Assembly: GCF_017811175.1 (NCBI RefSeq)
Contig: NZ_JACWIJ010000002.1
Coordinates: forward strand, 2,666,001-2,730,000
Reading direction: 5' to 3'
DNA length: 64,000 bases
Source: Melaminivora jejuensis
Lineage (GTDB): Bacteria > Pseudomonadota > Gammaproteobacteria > Burkholderiales > Burkholderiaceae_C
Shown here in pieces: positions 31,676 through 42,034 of the stretch. Numbering within the stretch: position 1 is the first letter of the stretch; each line of letters opens with the position of its first letter. The notes beneath the pieces were generated by a model, which was not told the origin of the DNA, made no database searches, and saw only the letters and a program-made list of their open reading frames with translations. Position numbers and translations under genes: made by a program.

Positions 31676-33784
31676 TTACTTGGTGCGTGCGGCCATGATG
31701 GCCTCGGCGACGTTGCGCGGAGCTTCGGCGTAGTGCTTGAACTCCATGGTGTACGTGGCGCGGCCCTGGGTCATGGAGCGCAGCTGCGTGGCGTAGCCGA
31801 ACATTTCCGACAGCGGCACCTCGGCCTTGATGGCCTTGCCGCCGCCGACCATGTCGTCCATGCCCTGCACCATGCCGCGGCGGCTGGACAGGTCGCCCAT
31901 GACCGTGCCGGCGTAGTCCTCGGGGGTTTCGACTTCCACGGCCATCATGGGCTCCAGGATGACCGGATTGGCCTTCTTGGCAGCTTCCTTGAAACCGAAG
32001 ATAGCGGCCATCTTGAATGCCTGCTCGGACGAGTCCACGTCGTGGTAGGAGCCGAAAGTCAGCGCGACCTTCACGTCCACCACCGGGTAGCCGGCCAGCA
32101 CGCCAGCGGTGAGCGCCTCTTCCACACCCTTTTGCACAGCAGGGATGTACTCGCGCGGCACCACGCCGCCCTTGATCTCGTCCAGGAACTCGAAGCCCTT
32201 GCCCGGCTCGTTGGGCTCCAGGCGGAACACCACGTGGCCGTACTGGCCCTTGCCGCCCGACTGGCGCACGAACTTGCCGTCCACGTCCTTGACGGTGGAG
32301 CGCACGGTTTCGCGGTAGGCCACCTGGGGCTTGCCGACGTTGGCCTCGACGTTGAACTCGCGCTTCATGCGATCCACGATGATGTCCAGGTGCAGCTCGC
32401 CCATGCCGGCGATGATGGTCTGGCCCGACTCCTCGTCGGTGCGCACGCGGAAGGACGGATCCTCGGAGGCCAGGCGCGACAGGGCGATGCCCATCTTTTC
32501 CTGGTCGGCCTTGGTCTTGGGCTCGACGGCCTGGGCAATCACCGGCTCGGGGAAGACCATCTTCTCGAGCATGATGTGCGCGTCCAGGTCGCACAGCGTG
32601 TCGCCCGTGGTCACTTCCTTGAGGCCCACGCAGGCAGCGATGTCGCCGGCGCGGATCTCGTCGATTTCCTGACGTTCGTTGGCGTGCATCTGCACGATGC
32701 GGCCAATACGCTCCTTCTTGCCCTTGACGGCGTTGTACACGGTGTCGCCCTTGGACAGCACGCCCGAATAGACACGCACGAAGGTCAGCTGGCCGACAAA
32801 GGGGTCGGTCATCAGCTTGAACGCCAGCGCCGAGAACTTCTCGTTGTCGTCGGCCTTGCGCGTGAGCTTCTTTTCCTCGTCGTCGGGATCGGTGCCGGCC
32901 ACGTCAGGGATGTCGGTGGGTGCGGGCAGCAGATCCAGCACCGCGTCCAGCATCCGCTGCACGCCCTTGTTCTTGAAGGCCGAGCCGCACAGCATGGGCT
33001 GGATCTCGGTGGCGATGGTGCGCTGGCGCAGGCCGGCGATGATGTCCTCCTCGGACAGCTCGCCCTCCTCCAGGTACTTGTTCATCAGCTCTTCCGAGGC
33101 CTCGGCAGCCGACTCGACCATCTTCTCGCGCCATTCGTTGGCGGTGTCCACCAGGTTGGCCGGGATGTCGCCGTACTCGAACTTCATGCCTTGCGAGGCT
33201 TCGTCCCAGATGATGGACTTCATCTTGATCAGATCGACCACGCCCTGGAAGTTGTCCTCGGCGCCGATCGGCACCACGATGGGCACCGGGTTGGCGTTCA
33301 GGCGCAGCTTCATCTGCTCGACGACCTTGAAGAAATTGGCGCCGGTGCGATCCATCTTGTTGACGAAGGCCAGGCGCGGCACCTTGTGCTTGTTGGCCTG
33401 GCGCCAGACGGTCTCGGACTGCGGCTGCACGCCGCCCACGGCGCAGTACACCATCACGGCGCCATCCAGCACGCGCATGGAGCGCTCGACTTCAATGGTG
33501 AAGTCCACGTGGCCGGGGGTGTCGATGATGTTGATGCGGTGCTCGGGGCGCTTGAGATCCATGCCCTTCCAGAAGCAGGTCACGGCAGACGACGTGATCG
33601 TGATGCCGCGCTCTTGCTCCTGCTCCATCCAGTCGGTGGTGGCAGAGCCTTCGTGCGTCTCGCCCAGCTTGTGGGTCACGCCGGTGTAGAACAGGATGCG
33701 CTCGGACGTGGTCGTCTTGCCGGCGTCGATGTGCGCCGAGATGCCGATGTTGCGGTAGCGCTCCAGGGGGGTTTTGCGTGCCAT
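31676..33784 (-). CDS. fusA: Elongation factor G
   Basis: A 702-residue translocase. G-domain motifs: AHIDAGKTT, the switch region with [37 protein letters not shown] and NKMDR. Later domains show [20 protein letters not shown] and the domain IV tip region [12 protein letters not shown]. It moves tRNA and mRNA through the ribosome with GTP. It lies between rpsG (92-base gap with a hairpin) and tuf. Length is typical of the EF-G1 type that acts in elongation. Confidence 0.99.
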   Translation of the reverse strand: MARKTPLERYRNIGISAHIDAGKTTTSERILFYTGVTHKLGETHEGSATTDWMEQEQERGITITSSAVTCFWKGMDLKRPEHRINIIDTPGHVDFTIEVERSMRVLDGAVMVYCAVGGVQPQSETVWRQANKHKVPRLAFVNKMDRTGANFFKVVEQMKLRLNANPVPIVVPIGAEDNFQGVVDLIKMKSIIWDEASQGMKFEYGDIPANLVDTANEWREKMVESAAEASEELMNKYLEEGELSEEDIIAGLRQRTIATEIQPMLCGSAFKNKGVQRMLDAVLDLLPAPTDIPDVAGTDPDDEEKKLTRKADDNEKFSALAFKLMTDPFVGQLTFVRVYSGVLSKGDTVYNAVKGKKERIGRIVQMHANERQEIDEIRAGDIAACVGLKEVTTGDTLCDLDAHIMLEKMVFPEPVIAQAVEPKTKADQEKMGIALSRLASEDPSFRVRTDEESGQTIIAGMGELHLDIIVDRMKREFNVEANVGKPQVAYRETVRSTVKDVDGKFVRQSGGKGQYGHVVFRLEPNEPGKGFEFLDEIKGGVVPREYIPAVQKGVEEALTAGVLAGYPVVDVKVALTFGSYHDVDSSEQAFKMAAIFGFKEAAKKANPVILEPMMAVEVETPEDYAGTVMGDLSSRRGMVQGMDDMVGGGKAIKAEVPLSEMFGYATQLRSMTQGRATYTMEFKHYAEAPRNVAEAIMAARTK

Positions 33785-33810
33785 GGTGATGGTCTTTCGT
33801 TAACGGCCAA

Positions 33811-33843
33811 GAGCCCGGTCGCCGGTGTTGGACGAACGGGCTC
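33811..33843 (-). other. Hairpin between rpsG and fusA
   Basis: Arms GAGCCCG and CGGGCTC with an inner GTC/GAC pair, 27-59 bases before the fusA start. There is no U-tract; it may mark processing or translational control between the genes. Confidence 0.4.
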
Positions 33844-33876
33844 CCAGCCTTCGAGGAGAGGAACGGAGCTTGAGGC

Positions 33877-34350
33877 TTAGAAGCGGAAGTGGCTGAAGGC
33901 CTTGTTGGCCTCGGCCATGCGGTGTACCTCGTCGCGGCGCTTCATGGCGCCGCCACGGCCTTCGTTGGCCTCCATCAGCTCATTGGCCAGGCGCTGGGCC
34001 ATGGACTTCTCGCCGCGCTTGCGGGCGGCTTCCTTGAGCCAGCGCATGGACAGCGCCAGGCGGCGCACCGGGCGCACTTCCACGGGCACCTGGTAGTTGG
34101 CACCGCCCACGCGGCGCGACTTCACTTCGACCATCGGCTTGATGTTGTTGATGGCCGTCAGGAACACCTCCAGGGGATCCTTCTCGGGTTGCTTTTTCTC
34201 GACCAGTTCCAGGGCGCCATAGATGATGCGCTCTGCAACGGCCTTCTTGCCGCCTTCCATGATCACGTTCATGAACTTGGACAGCTCGACGTTGCCGAAC
34301 TTCGGATCCGGCAGGATTTCACGTTTGGGGACTTCGCGACGACGTGGCAT
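33877..34350 (-). CDS. rpsG: 30S ribosomal protein S7
   Basis: A 157-residue S7 starting [40 protein letters not shown], the [20 protein letters not shown] hairpin and the C-terminal [20 protein letters not shown] are intact. S7 organises the 30S head and, in E. coli, represses its own operon. It follows rpsL after a 175-base gap that contains a 7-bp hairpin (34397-34417). Confidence 0.98.
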   Translation of the reverse strand: MPRRREVPKREILPDPKFGNVELSKFMNVIMEGGKKAVAERIIYGALELVEKKQPEKDPLEVFLTAINNIKPMVEVKSRRVGGANYQVPVEVRPVRRLALSMRWLKEAARKRGEKSMAQRLANELMEANEGRGGAMKRRDEVHRMAEANKAFSHFRF

Positions 34351-34396
34351 TTGTTACCTCTATCTTTGCTTCAGCTGGCGCCATTGCAGGCACCGC

Positions 34397-34417
34397 GAGA
34401 GTCAAACCAGGACTCTC
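34397..34417 (-). other. Hairpin between rpsL and rpsG
   Basis: GAGAGTC and GACTCTC with a 7-base loop, about 50 bases before the rpsG start. In E. coli the same intercistronic region is the S7 repressor target; similarity of structure here was not established. Confidence 0.4.
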
Positions 34418-34525
34418 ACTTACTCGACCCGTGCGGCGGACGCCGGCACCTGTGGGTCACTACGCTGCACACCGCGCCACGCCTTCAGGGCGGATACGGG
34501 CAGCACCGAAAAAACGAAAACCGGC

Positions 34526-34903
34526 TTACTTGGCCTTCGGACGCTTGGCGCCGTACTTGGAGCGCGACTGCTTGCGATCCTTGACGCCTTGCAGGTCGAG
34601 CGAACCGCGCACGATGTGGTAGCGCACACCGGGCAAGTCCTTGACCCGGCCGCCGCGCACCAGCACCACGCTGTGCTCCTGCAGGTTGTGGCCTTCGCCA
34701 CCGATGTAGGAGATGACCTCGAAGCCGTTGGTCAGGCGCACCTTGGCAACCTTGCGCAGGGCCGAGTTGGGCTTCTTGGGGGTCGTGGTGTACACACGGG
34801 TACACACGCCACGGCGCTGGGGGCAGTTCTCCATGGCCGGGCTCTTGGATTTGACAACTTCGACCGTGCGGCCTTGGCGCACGAGCTGATTGATGGTTGG
34901 CAT
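34526..34903 (-). CDS. rpsL: 30S ribosomal protein S12
   Basis: A 125-residue S12 starting [20 protein letters not shown]. The decoding-centre loops [20 protein letters not shown] and [20 protein letters not shown] are intact and have the lysines found in streptomycin-sensitive strains. It is the first gene of the str operon. A promoter lies 82-110 bases upstream, with a palindrome in the leader. Confidence 0.98.
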   Translation of the reverse strand: MPTINQLVRQGRTVEVVKSKSPAMENCPQRRGVCTRVYTTTPKKPNSALRKVAKVRLTNGFEVISYIGGEGHNLQEHSVVLVRGGRVKDLPGVRYHIVRGSLDLQGVKDRKQSRSKYGAKRPKAK

Positions 34904-34959
34904 TGCTGTGATGAGTCCCTAAACGTGAATTGGACGTGAAAAGCGAAAACGTGAATCCC

Positions 34960-34978
34960 TTCGGAAATTTCCGAAAAG
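34960..34978 (-). other. Palindrome in str operon leader
   Basis: CTTCGGAAATTTCCGAAAAG, a self-complementary core TCGGAAATTTCCGA (34961-34974), falls at the predicted transcription start or early leader. It could be an operator or an RNA hairpin. Confidence 0.4.
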
Positions 34979-34984
34979 CCCGCG

Positions 34985-35013
34985 AGTGTAGCGTTTTATG
35001 AAATGCCGGGCAA
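34985..35013 (-). promoter_or_regulatory. str operon promoter
   Basis: On the minus strand TTGCCC (35008-35013), 17-base spacer and TACACT (34985-34990). It lies between the bcsG stop and rpsL and would give a leader of about 75 bases. It shares its -35 and spacing with the rplC promoter. Confidence 0.65.
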
Positions 35014-35043
35014 GGCCAAGGCGCTCACGCCTGACCTCGCAGC

Positions 35044-36753
35044 TCAGAAAGCCTGGGGCTTCCAGCGCCCCTGCTCGTTTCTCATCAGATAGCCGCCGGA
35101 TGCATCCTGCATCACGACCATGCCCTCGTTTTCCGCAACGAAGGGCGTGTTGCCGACGCGCGCCAGGCGCCCCTGCAATGCCGCGCCCTGGGCCTTGAAA
35201 GGGCTGTCGGCCACCAGGTCGGCCAGCAGGCTGTTCACGTCGAAATAACTGGTCGGCTGGCTCACGACAAGAGGGCTGCCAGGCTGCCGTGCTTTGGGCA
35301 GGCCGATCAGCTTGAGCGCCGCCGGCCCCAGCGTGATGCGCGGCTCGGGTATCTCGCGCACGCCGGAGAACTGGCCCATGCCGCCGCCCTGCAACGCCAT
35401 GCCGTGCTCGGGCAGCATGACCAGCACGACCGGGCGGCCACTGGCTTCGAGCTGGGCGATGAAGCGCTCGAAGTCGCCCAGCAGCTTGCGCAGCCGTGGC
35501 TTGTACGACTCCAGGCTGCTGCGCCCGCCGCCACTGGACAGGCGGTTGCCATCGTGCAGCGAGATGGTGTTGTAGTACAGCGCAGCAGGCTGTCCGCCCT
35601 GGCTTTGCTGCTGGCGCCACCAGCCGGAGAGCGCAGCGTAGTCGTCGTGAACGGGCGAGCCATCGAAGCCGTGCATGTGTACCGGCGCCTGGCGGCTGAC
35701 CTGAACCTTGCCGTGCAGCCCGCCCCGGTACTCCAGCAGTTTGGAAAAATTGTCGAAGGCGCCGTCGTGGTTGAGCAGGCCCGCAGTCCTGAAGCCGGCC
35801 TGCTCCAGCACCGGGAAAATCTGGCACTCGCGCGGCGCGCCACGGTAGAGCTGCCCGTGCCGCACCTGCCCGCAGGCGCCGTACAGCAGCCGCAGCACCG
35901 CCGGGCCGCTGTAGGCAGCGGCGCTGTTGAAGCGGGTGAACAGCACATCGAAGCGCTCGAACAGCGGGTGGTTGCGCTCACCCGCAGCTTCCAGGTCAGC
36001 CCAGGCCAGCGAGCACACGTGCAGGACGACGATGTCGAAGTCCGGCTTGGTTGCACCACTTTGCGGCAGCTCCAGCTTGCGCCGGGATTCATCCTGATAA
36101 AAGGCGTGCAGCCGGCTTTGCGGATCAGTGGCCGGCGCACCGCCCCGGGCGGCTGCCGCGCCGGCCCCCCCAGCCTGGTATTGCGCGGCCACCGGCACGC
36201 TCAGAATGCCCAGCAGGGCCACCAGGGCGAAGGGCACCCAGCGCGCCAGCAGCACATAGGCGGCGCCCGCCGCTGCCAGCGCCAGCAGCGCCCACGGGTT
36301 GACGAGCCGCGCTGCCAGCTCCCAGAGATAGGCGCCGCTGAAGCCGCTGAGGGCGGCCAGGCCGTCCAGCAGCCGCGCCGGCCCGGGCAGCAGGGAATCT
36401 TCATAGAGCAGCCACAGGGCCAGCGGCCAGGCCAGCCAGCGCCGGGCCAGGCGCAGCCACGGCCACCGGGGCGGCCAAAGCAGGAAGGCGGCAAACAGCA
36501 GGTTCTCGATCCAGCCGAAGTCGATGGCGCCCAGGTAGTACAGGCCCAGCTTGGCCAGGAAATACAGGCTCCAGCCGCCCATGCCCACGGCCCAGGCGGG
36601 GTGCAGGATCGGACGATCCGGCGCTGGCGCACCCGCCGCATGGGGTGTGCCAGTTGGCGCCGCGCTGCCTGTGCGAGGCTGAGGCTGGGAGCGGGGCTGG
36701 GAGCGGGGCCGTGCCCGGGCAGTGGAGCGGGCCTTGACCTGCGCCGGCTGCAT
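35044..36753 (-). CDS. bcsG: BcsG-like cellulose phosphoethanolamine transferase
   Basis: A 569-residue protein with an N-terminal membrane part and a C-terminal alkaline-phosphatase-like domain. After a basic, Pro-rich start, hydrophobic segments run from about residue 55 to 190. The catalytic domain then shows DIVVLHVCSLAWADL (Cys about 247), the nucleophile in AAYSGPAVLRLLYGACGQ (Ser about 282), ISLHDGNR and VMLPEHGMAL. These match E. coli BcsG, which attaches phosphoethanolamine to cellulose in the periplasm. No other bcs gene is visible, so it may act on another glucan or polymer, or the rest of the operon is elsewhere. ATG 36753 is used; GTG 36759 is an alternative. dacA-like gene lies 86 bases upstream. 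Confidence 0.85.
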   Translation of the reverse strand: MQPAQVKARSTARARPRSQPRSQPQPRTGSAAPTGTPHAAGAPAPDRPILHPAWAVGMGGWSLYFLAKLGLYYLGAIDFGWIENLLFAAFLLWPPRWPWLRLARRWLAWPLALWLLYEDSLLPGPARLLDGLAALSGFSGAYLWELAARLVNPWALLALAAAGAAYVLLARWVPFALVALLGILSVPVAAQYQAGGAGAAAARGGAPATDPQSRLHAFYQDESRRKLELPQSGATKPDFDIVVLHVCSLAWADLEAAGERNHPLFERFDVLFTRFNSAAAYSGPAVLRLLYGACGQVRHGQLYRGAPRECQIFPVLEQAGFRTAGLLNHDGAFDNFSKLLEYRGGLHGKVQVSRQAPVHMHGFDGSPVHDDYAALSGWWRQQQSQGGQPAALYYNTISLHDGNRLSSGGGRSSLESYKPRLRKLLGDFERFIAQLEASGRPVVLVMLPEHGMALQGGGMGQFSGVREIPEPRITLGPAALKLIGLPKARQPGSPLVVSQPTSYFDVNSLLADLVADSPFKAQGAALQGRLARVGNTPFVAENEGMVVMQDASGGYLMRNEQGRWKPQAF

Positions 36754-36839
36754 CGGCACCTGCGGCGCTGGCGGGCGCGACCAGCCGGCGGCCTGCTGGC
36801 CGGACTGCGCGGCGGCGGCGCCCCCGGCCTACTGGTCTC

Positions 36840-38003
36840 TTACTTGATCCACAGCCGGATGGCATCCCAGGCGCGACCAAAAAAGCCCGCCTGGCCGACG
36901 TCCTCCAGCGCCACCAGCGGCACTTCGGCGATCTGCTGCTCGCCCAGGGTGACCTTGAGCGCGCCCACGCTCTGGCCCTTGGTGAAGGGCGCGATCAGCG
37001 GATCCTGGCGCACCACGGTGGTGGTGATCTTGCCGGCGCTGCCCGAAGGCACGGTGACCACGATGGGCTCGGTGCGGCCAATCTTCACGGTACCCTGCGT
37101 GCCCTTCCAGACGACCGGGGTGGCTGCCGGCTGGCCGGCGTCGAACAGCTTGACGGCATCGAACGCTGTGTAGCCCCAGTTCAGCAGCTTCTGGCTTTCG
37201 TTGGCACGGGCGTTTTCGCTGGCCGCACCCAGCACGATGGACAGCAGGCGCCGCTGGCCGGCCTGCGGAAAATCACGCCTGGACGTGGCCACCAGGCAAT
37301 AGCCGGCCGCCTGGGTGTGGCCGGTCTTCAGGCCATCGACCGTGGGGTCGCGAAACAGCAGCGTATTGCGGTTGTTGCTGTTGGAGGCCGGCGTGCCCTC
37401 GTAGCGGTACTGCTTGGTCGAGTAGTAGTGCATGTACTCGGGGAAGTCCTGCATCAGCCGACGCGACAGCGTGGCCAGGTCGCGTGCCGTGGTGGTGTGG
37501 CCAGCCTCGGTCAGGCCTTCCGGGTTCTTGTACTGCGTGCCGGTCATGCCGAAGGCCTTGGCCTGCTCGTTCATCAGGCGCACGAAGTTTTCCACCGTGC
37601 CGCCCACGCCTTCGGCCAGGGCCACCGTGGCATCGTTGCCCGACTGCACGATCATGCCCTTGAGCAAATCATCGACCGGCACCTGCATCTTGGGGTCGAT
37701 GAACATGCGCGAGCCGGGCATCTTCCAGGCGCGCTCGCTCACCGGCAGGCGCTGCTCCAGCGTGATCTTCTTGGCCCGCAGGGCGTCGAAGACCAGATAG
37801 CCGGTCATCAGCTTGGTGAGCGACGCCTGCTCCACCGGCGCGTCGATGTCCTTGGCGGCCAGCACCTGATCGGCCGTCACGTCCACCAGCAGATAGTTGC
37901 GCGCGGCGATTTCCGGTGGCTGGGGCGCCTGGGCCCACAGGACGGCCGGGGCCAGGATCAGGACGCACAGAAGATTTCGCAGCAGGGACAGGGCAGAGGG
38001 CAT
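36840..38003 (-). CDS. dacA: D-alanyl-D-alanine carboxypeptidase, PBP5/6 family
   Basis: A 387-residue low-molecular-weight penicillin-binding protein that trims the terminal D-Ala of peptidoglycan stem peptides in the periplasm. The serine motif is SLTK (in EQASLTKLMTGYL), the second motif SGN (IVQSGNDATVALAEG) and the third KTG (GLKTGHTQAAGY). A signal peptide covers about residues 1-25. The C-terminal end FFGRAWDAIRLWIK is an amphipathic membrane anchor. ATG 38003 is chosen because the signal peptide starts there; upstream sequence is pyrimidine-rich with no ribosome site. It is followed by bcsG. Confidence 0.95.
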   Translation of the reverse strand: MPSALSLLRNLLCVLILAPAVLWAQAPQPPEIAARNYLLVDVTADQVLAAKDIDAPVEQASLTKLMTGYLVFDALRAKKITLEQRLPVSERAWKMPGSRMFIDPKMQVPVDDLLKGMIVQSGNDATVALAEGVGGTVENFVRLMNEQAKAFGMTGTQYKNPEGLTEAGHTTTARDLATLSRRLMQDFPEYMHYYSTKQYRYEGTPASNSNNRNTLLFRDPTVDGLKTGHTQAAGYCLVATSRRDFPQAGQRRLLSIVLGAASENARANESQKLLNWGYTAFDAVKLFDAGQPAATPVVWKGTQGTVKIGRTEPIVVTVPSGSAGKITTTVVRQDPLIAPFTKGQSVGALKVTLGEQQIAEVPLVALEDVGQAGFFGRAWDAIRLWIK

Positions 38004-38078
38004 CGGAGACAAACAGACAGAGAGGAGAAGGAGGCAGGAAAAGACAGGAAAACGCAAGCGCTGCAGGAGCGGCAGGCG

Positions 38079-38717
38079 TCACGGCAGGGCCGCTTGCAGG
38101 TGGCGCATGGCCAGATTTTTCAGCAGCGGCAATTGTCCGTGAAAGAAATGGCCGCCTCCGGGCACAACCGTAACCGGGAGTTGCTGGGGCCGCGCCCAGT
38201 CCATGACCGAGGCCAGCGGCACGGTTTCATCATGTTCGCCGTGGATGACCAGGGTGGCCAGGTGCGCGTCCGCTGGCAGCTCGGCCACCTCGAAGCGGCT
38301 GGCTGCCGTGCCGACCAGGATCGCGCGCTCGACCTGCCGTACGCCCCACAGCCGCGCCAGCGCATGGCTGGCCACGAAGGCGCCGAAGGAAAAACCGGCC
38401 AGTGCGATCGGCCCCTCGGGCGCGGCCTGCTGCACTACGGCCAGCATGTCGTCGAGCTCGCCGCGCCCGTCGTCATGGCTGCCCGCCGTGCCCCCCACGC
38501 CGCGGAAGTTGAAGCGCAGCGCCGTCCAGCCGCAGGCGACGCAGGCGCGCGCCAGGGTCTGCACCACCTTGTTGTCCATGGTGCCGCCGAACAGCGGATG
38601 CGGATGGGCGATCACGGCCACGCCGCGCGCGGCCACGCCGGCAGGCGGCGCATCGCGCAGCGCCTCGATGGCGCCAGCTGGCCCGGCCAGGCTCAGGCGC
38701 TCGGTCTGTGCATTCAT
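38079..38717 (-). CDS. Alpha/beta hydrolase
   Basis: A 212-residue hydrolase of the COG2945 type. The nucleophile elbow is GFSFGAFVAS, the acid lies in HGEHDETVPL and the histidine in PGGGHFFHGQLPLL. AHPHPLFGGTMDNKVVQTLA and LRFNFRGVGGTAGSHDDGRG near the N-terminus are the group signature. Substrate unknown; relatives are annotated only as hydrolases. It is followed 75 bases later by the dacA-like gene on the same strand. Repeat copy 9 lies just upstream of its start. Confidence 0.92.
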   Translation of the reverse strand: MNAQTERLSLAGPAGAIEALRDAPPAGVAARGVAVIAHPHPLFGGTMDNKVVQTLARACVACGWTALRFNFRGVGGTAGSHDDGRGELDDMLAVVQQAAPEGPIALAGFSFGAFVASHALARLWGVRQVERAILVGTAASRFEVAELPADAHLATLVIHGEHDETVPLASVMDWARPQQLPVTVVPGGGHFFHGQLPLLKNLAMRHLQAALP

Positions 38718-38730
38718 GTTTTGCTACCCA

Positions 38731-38766
38731 AACAATAGCTGTCAGCGCTTGTCCAGCAAGGGCTGG
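38731..38766 (-). repeat. Dispersed repeat, copy 9
   Basis: AATAGCTG, CAGCGCTTG and CAGCAAGGGCTGG, between the ferredoxin gene 3' end and the hydrolase start on the same strand. Confidence 0.9.
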
Positions 38767-38820
38767 AGGCCAAAAACACTCACAATCAAGCCAGCGGCGG
38801 AGGTGCTGCTCAGGCGCCGC

Positions 38821-39162
38821 TCAACGGCCCACATCCGGCGCCAGCAGTAGCCGCTCGACGACCTGCCCGCCCAGCAGGTGGGTGTCGATGATCTCGTCGA
38901 TGTCATCGTTGTCCACATAGGTGTACCAGACGCCCTCGGGATAGACCACGACGACAGGGGCGCCCGAGCAGCGATCCAGGCAGCCGGCCTTGTTCACGCG
39001 CACCTTGCCCGGGCCGGCCAGGGCCAGTGCCTTGACCTGTTTCTTGCAGTACTCGAAAGCCTGCTGCGCGCCGTGCGCGGCGCAGCAGGCCTCGGGCGCA
39101 GCGCGCTCGTTGAGACAGAAAAAAATGTGGCGCTGGAAGTAGGAGGGGGTGCCGGTGTTCAT
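38821..39162 (-). CDS. Thioredoxin-like [2Fe-2S] ferredoxin
   Basis: A 113-residue ferredoxin of the COG3411 type. Cluster ligands are expected at Cys16 (HIFFCLNER), Cys26 or Cys27 (PEACCAAHG), and Cys61 and Cys65 in NKAGCLDRCSGAPVVVVYPE. YTYVDNDDIDEIIDTHLLGG is the conserved C-terminal block. It is a cytoplasmic electron carrier; its partner is unknown. It lies between the VanZ-like gene (19-base gap) and the alpha/beta hydrolase, all on the minus strand. Confidence 0.95.
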   Translation of the reverse strand: MNTGTPSYFQRHIFFCLNERAAPEACCAAHGAQQAFEYCKKQVKALALAGPGKVRVNKAGCLDRCSGAPVVVVYPEGVWYTYVDNDDIDEIIDTHLLGGQVVERLLLAPDVGR

Positions 39163-39181
39163 GGGCGCATTCTAGGAAGGC

Positions 39182-40339
39182 TCATGCAGACCCGTCATGC
39201 GCCGGACTTTCGGACAGAGCTTCGGGGCGGCGCTCCCGGCGCGACACCAGCGCCAGCACATAGACCAGCGCAGCGTGCGGCCACAGCCAGTCCAGCCACT
39301 GCCCCAGGCCGTAGAAGCGCAGAAAGCGCCCCTGCTCCCAGGCCTGCAGAGTCTGGGCGAAATAAGCGTTGGGCGGCGCATCGTTGAGCAGCTCCAGGTG
39401 CAACATCAGCACCACCAGCAACACAGCGGCGCAGGCCCGCCGTGGCAGCGCCACCAGCGCCAGGGCCAGCGCCAGGCCCAGTACGATGCCAACGCCCGCC
39501 GCCGGCGTGAGCCACTCCCAGGCGTGCATCGGCCCCCAGCTCAGGCTGGCCGACAGCGCCGTCACCGCCACGCCGATGGCTGCTGCGCCCGCTGCCAGCA
39601 GCGCGCGCCGGCCCACATGGCGCACGGCGCAGTAGCCCAGCAGGCAGGGGATGAGCAGGCCCAGCGCCACCGCCAGCATCTCGCCGCCGCGCGACATCTG
39701 CACCAAAGGCGCCTCGCGCAGGGGCAGCCACTCCAGGAAGGGCGTGCCCTGCAGCAGCTCGACCAGGGCATCTTCGAGCCGCTGCCAGACCTGGCCCAGG
39801 CCGAAGGGCAGCGCCGCCGGAAACAACAGCGCCCAGGGCCATAGCGCCAGCAGCACCAGGGCGCCGCGCGCATCGGGCACGAACCACTGCTGGCGAAAGC
39901 GGCTCCAGCGGGCGATGGCGCCCAGGCGCTCCAGCAGCGCCGCAGCCAGCGCGCCCAGCAGCGCGCCAGCGGCGTTGAGCGCCAGATCCAGGTTGGACGG
40001 CACGCGCCGGGGCAGGTAGATCTGCAGAAACTCCATGGACAGCGACAGCAGCGCGCCGCTCGCCGCCGCCACCGGCACGGCTGCGCGCGGCCAGCCCGAG
40101 CGCAGGCAGGCCAGCGCCAGCAGAAAGCCCAGCGGCGCGTAGCCGGCGATGTTGATGTTGACGTCGAACCACGTCCAGTACGGCGGCGGGATGCGCGCCG
40201 TCAGGAACACCCAGGGCGAGATGCCTTGCGCACGCCAGCCCTCGAAGGGAAACAAGCTGGCAAAGACGATCAGCGCGACATAGATCAGCGCCAGCGGCCA
40301 GGCCGAAGTCTTGTGCACGGCGGGCGGCCCGGCTGCCAA
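39182..40339 (-). CDS. VanZ-like membrane protein
   Basis: A 385-residue membrane protein. The N-terminal half has the VanZ pattern: LFPFEGWR, WFDVNINIAGYAPLGFLLAL, LSMEFLQIYLPRRVPSNLDL and ALNAAGALLG. The C-terminal half adds about six more hydrophobic segments, so this is a long form of the family. VanZ itself gives low-level teicoplanin resistance; most relatives have no known role, and none should be assumed. Its start lies four bases before the hemJ stop, so the two are probably cotranscribed. Confidence 0.85.
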   Translation of the reverse strand: MAAGPPAVHKTSAWPLALIYVALIVFASLFPFEGWRAQGISPWVFLTARIPPPYWTWFDVNINIAGYAPLGFLLALACLRSGWPRAAVPVAAASGALLSLSMEFLQIYLPRRVPSNLDLALNAAGALLGALAAALLERLGAIARWSRFRQQWFVPDARGALVLLALWPWALLFPAALPFGLGQVWQRLEDALVELLQGTPFLEWLPLREAPLVQMSRGGEMLAVALGLLIPCLLGYCAVRHVGRRALLAAGAAAIGVAVTALSASLSWGPMHAWEWLTPAAGVGIVLGLALALALVALPRRACAAVLLVVLMLHLELLNDAPPNAYFAQTLQAWEQGRFLRFYGLGQWLDWLWPHAALVYVLALVSRRERRPEALSESPAHDGSA

Positions 40340-40342
40340 GGC

Positions 40343-40771
40343 TCAGAACGGCTTGACCACGACCAGCACCACCACGACCACCAGCAGCAACACCGGCACT
40401 TCGTTGAACCAGCGCAGCCACACATGGCTGCGCCGGCTGCTGCCGTCAATGAACCGCTTCAGCAGCCGCGCGCAGGCGTGGTGGTAGCCCACGATGACCA
40501 GCACCAGCGCCAGCTTGGCGTGCAGCCAGCCATTGCCCGGCCCCATGCCGATGCCGTAGCCCAGCCACAGCCACAGGCCCAGGCCGATGGCCGGCAGCGC
40601 CAGCAAGGTGGTGAAGCGCAGCAGCTTGCGCGCCATCAGCAGCAGCCGCTCGCGCTCGGCAATCGAGCCGGGTTCGGTCATGGCCAGGTTGACGTAGATG
40701 CGCGGCAGGTAGAACAGGCCGGCAAACCAGGAAGCGATGAAGACGATGTGGAAAGCCTTGACCCAGAGCAT
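40343..40771 (-). CDS. hemJ: Protoporphyrinogen oxidase HemJ
   Basis: A 142-residue membrane protein starting MLWVKAFHIVFIASWFAGLF, followed by YLPRIYVNLAM, the strong signature of HemJ (UPF0093). Four hydrophobic segments are visible, with GWLHAKLALVLVIVGYHHAC in the middle and RWFNEVPVLLLVVVVVLVVV at the end. HemJ oxidises protoporphyrinogen IX to protoporphyrin IX in heme synthesis. It is divergent to hemB, another heme enzyme. A terminator-like hairpin lies in its leader. Confidence 0.9.
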   Translation of the reverse strand: MLWVKAFHIVFIASWFAGLFYLPRIYVNLAMTEPGSIAERERLLLMARKLLRFTTLLALPAIGLGLWLWLGYGIGMGPGNGWLHAKLALVLVIVGYHHACARLLKRFIDGSSRRSHVWLRWFNEVPVLLLVVVVVLVVVKPF

Positions 40772-40802
40772 TGGAGGACGAGCAAGAAGGTGCGCGCGCA
40801 CC

Positions 40803-40829
40803 AAAAAAAGAAGCCCGGCGCAGCCGGGC
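40803..40829 (-). terminator. Terminator-like hairpin in hemJ leader
   Basis: Stem GCCCGGC/GCCGGGC (40813-40819, 40823-40829) with a GCA loop, followed on the minus strand by TTCTTTTTTT. It lies 30-60 bases before the hemJ start with no minus-strand gene upstream, so it may be an attenuator. Confidence 0.65.
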
Positions 40830-40882
40830 GGGAAAAGCCTCGTTGGCACGGATGCCGCCGAAGGCCCCGCTCAGGGAGGTAA

Positions 40883-41995
<1,113 letters not shown>

Positions 41996-42031
41996 GAGCT
42001 ACCCGCGCTTGCCCAGCAAGCGCAGGAGCTC
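41996..42031. repeat. Dispersed repeat, copy 10 (palindromic form)
   Basis: GAGCTACCCGCGCTTG, CCCAG, then CAAGCGCAGGAGCTC: both arms are close to inverted copies, so orientation is ambiguous. It starts at the hemB stop and contains the AGGAG ribosome site of the next gene. Confidence 0.88.
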
Positions 42032-42034
42032 ATT

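Noticed and set aside
31733-33880. A 715-codon plus-strand frame opposite fusA
   Set aside because: Antisense shadow with His/Leu-rich composition and no known domain.
38718-38820. Small gene between the hydrolase and ferredoxin genes
   Set aside because: The interval is mostly repeat copy 9; short frames there have no ribosome site or similarity.
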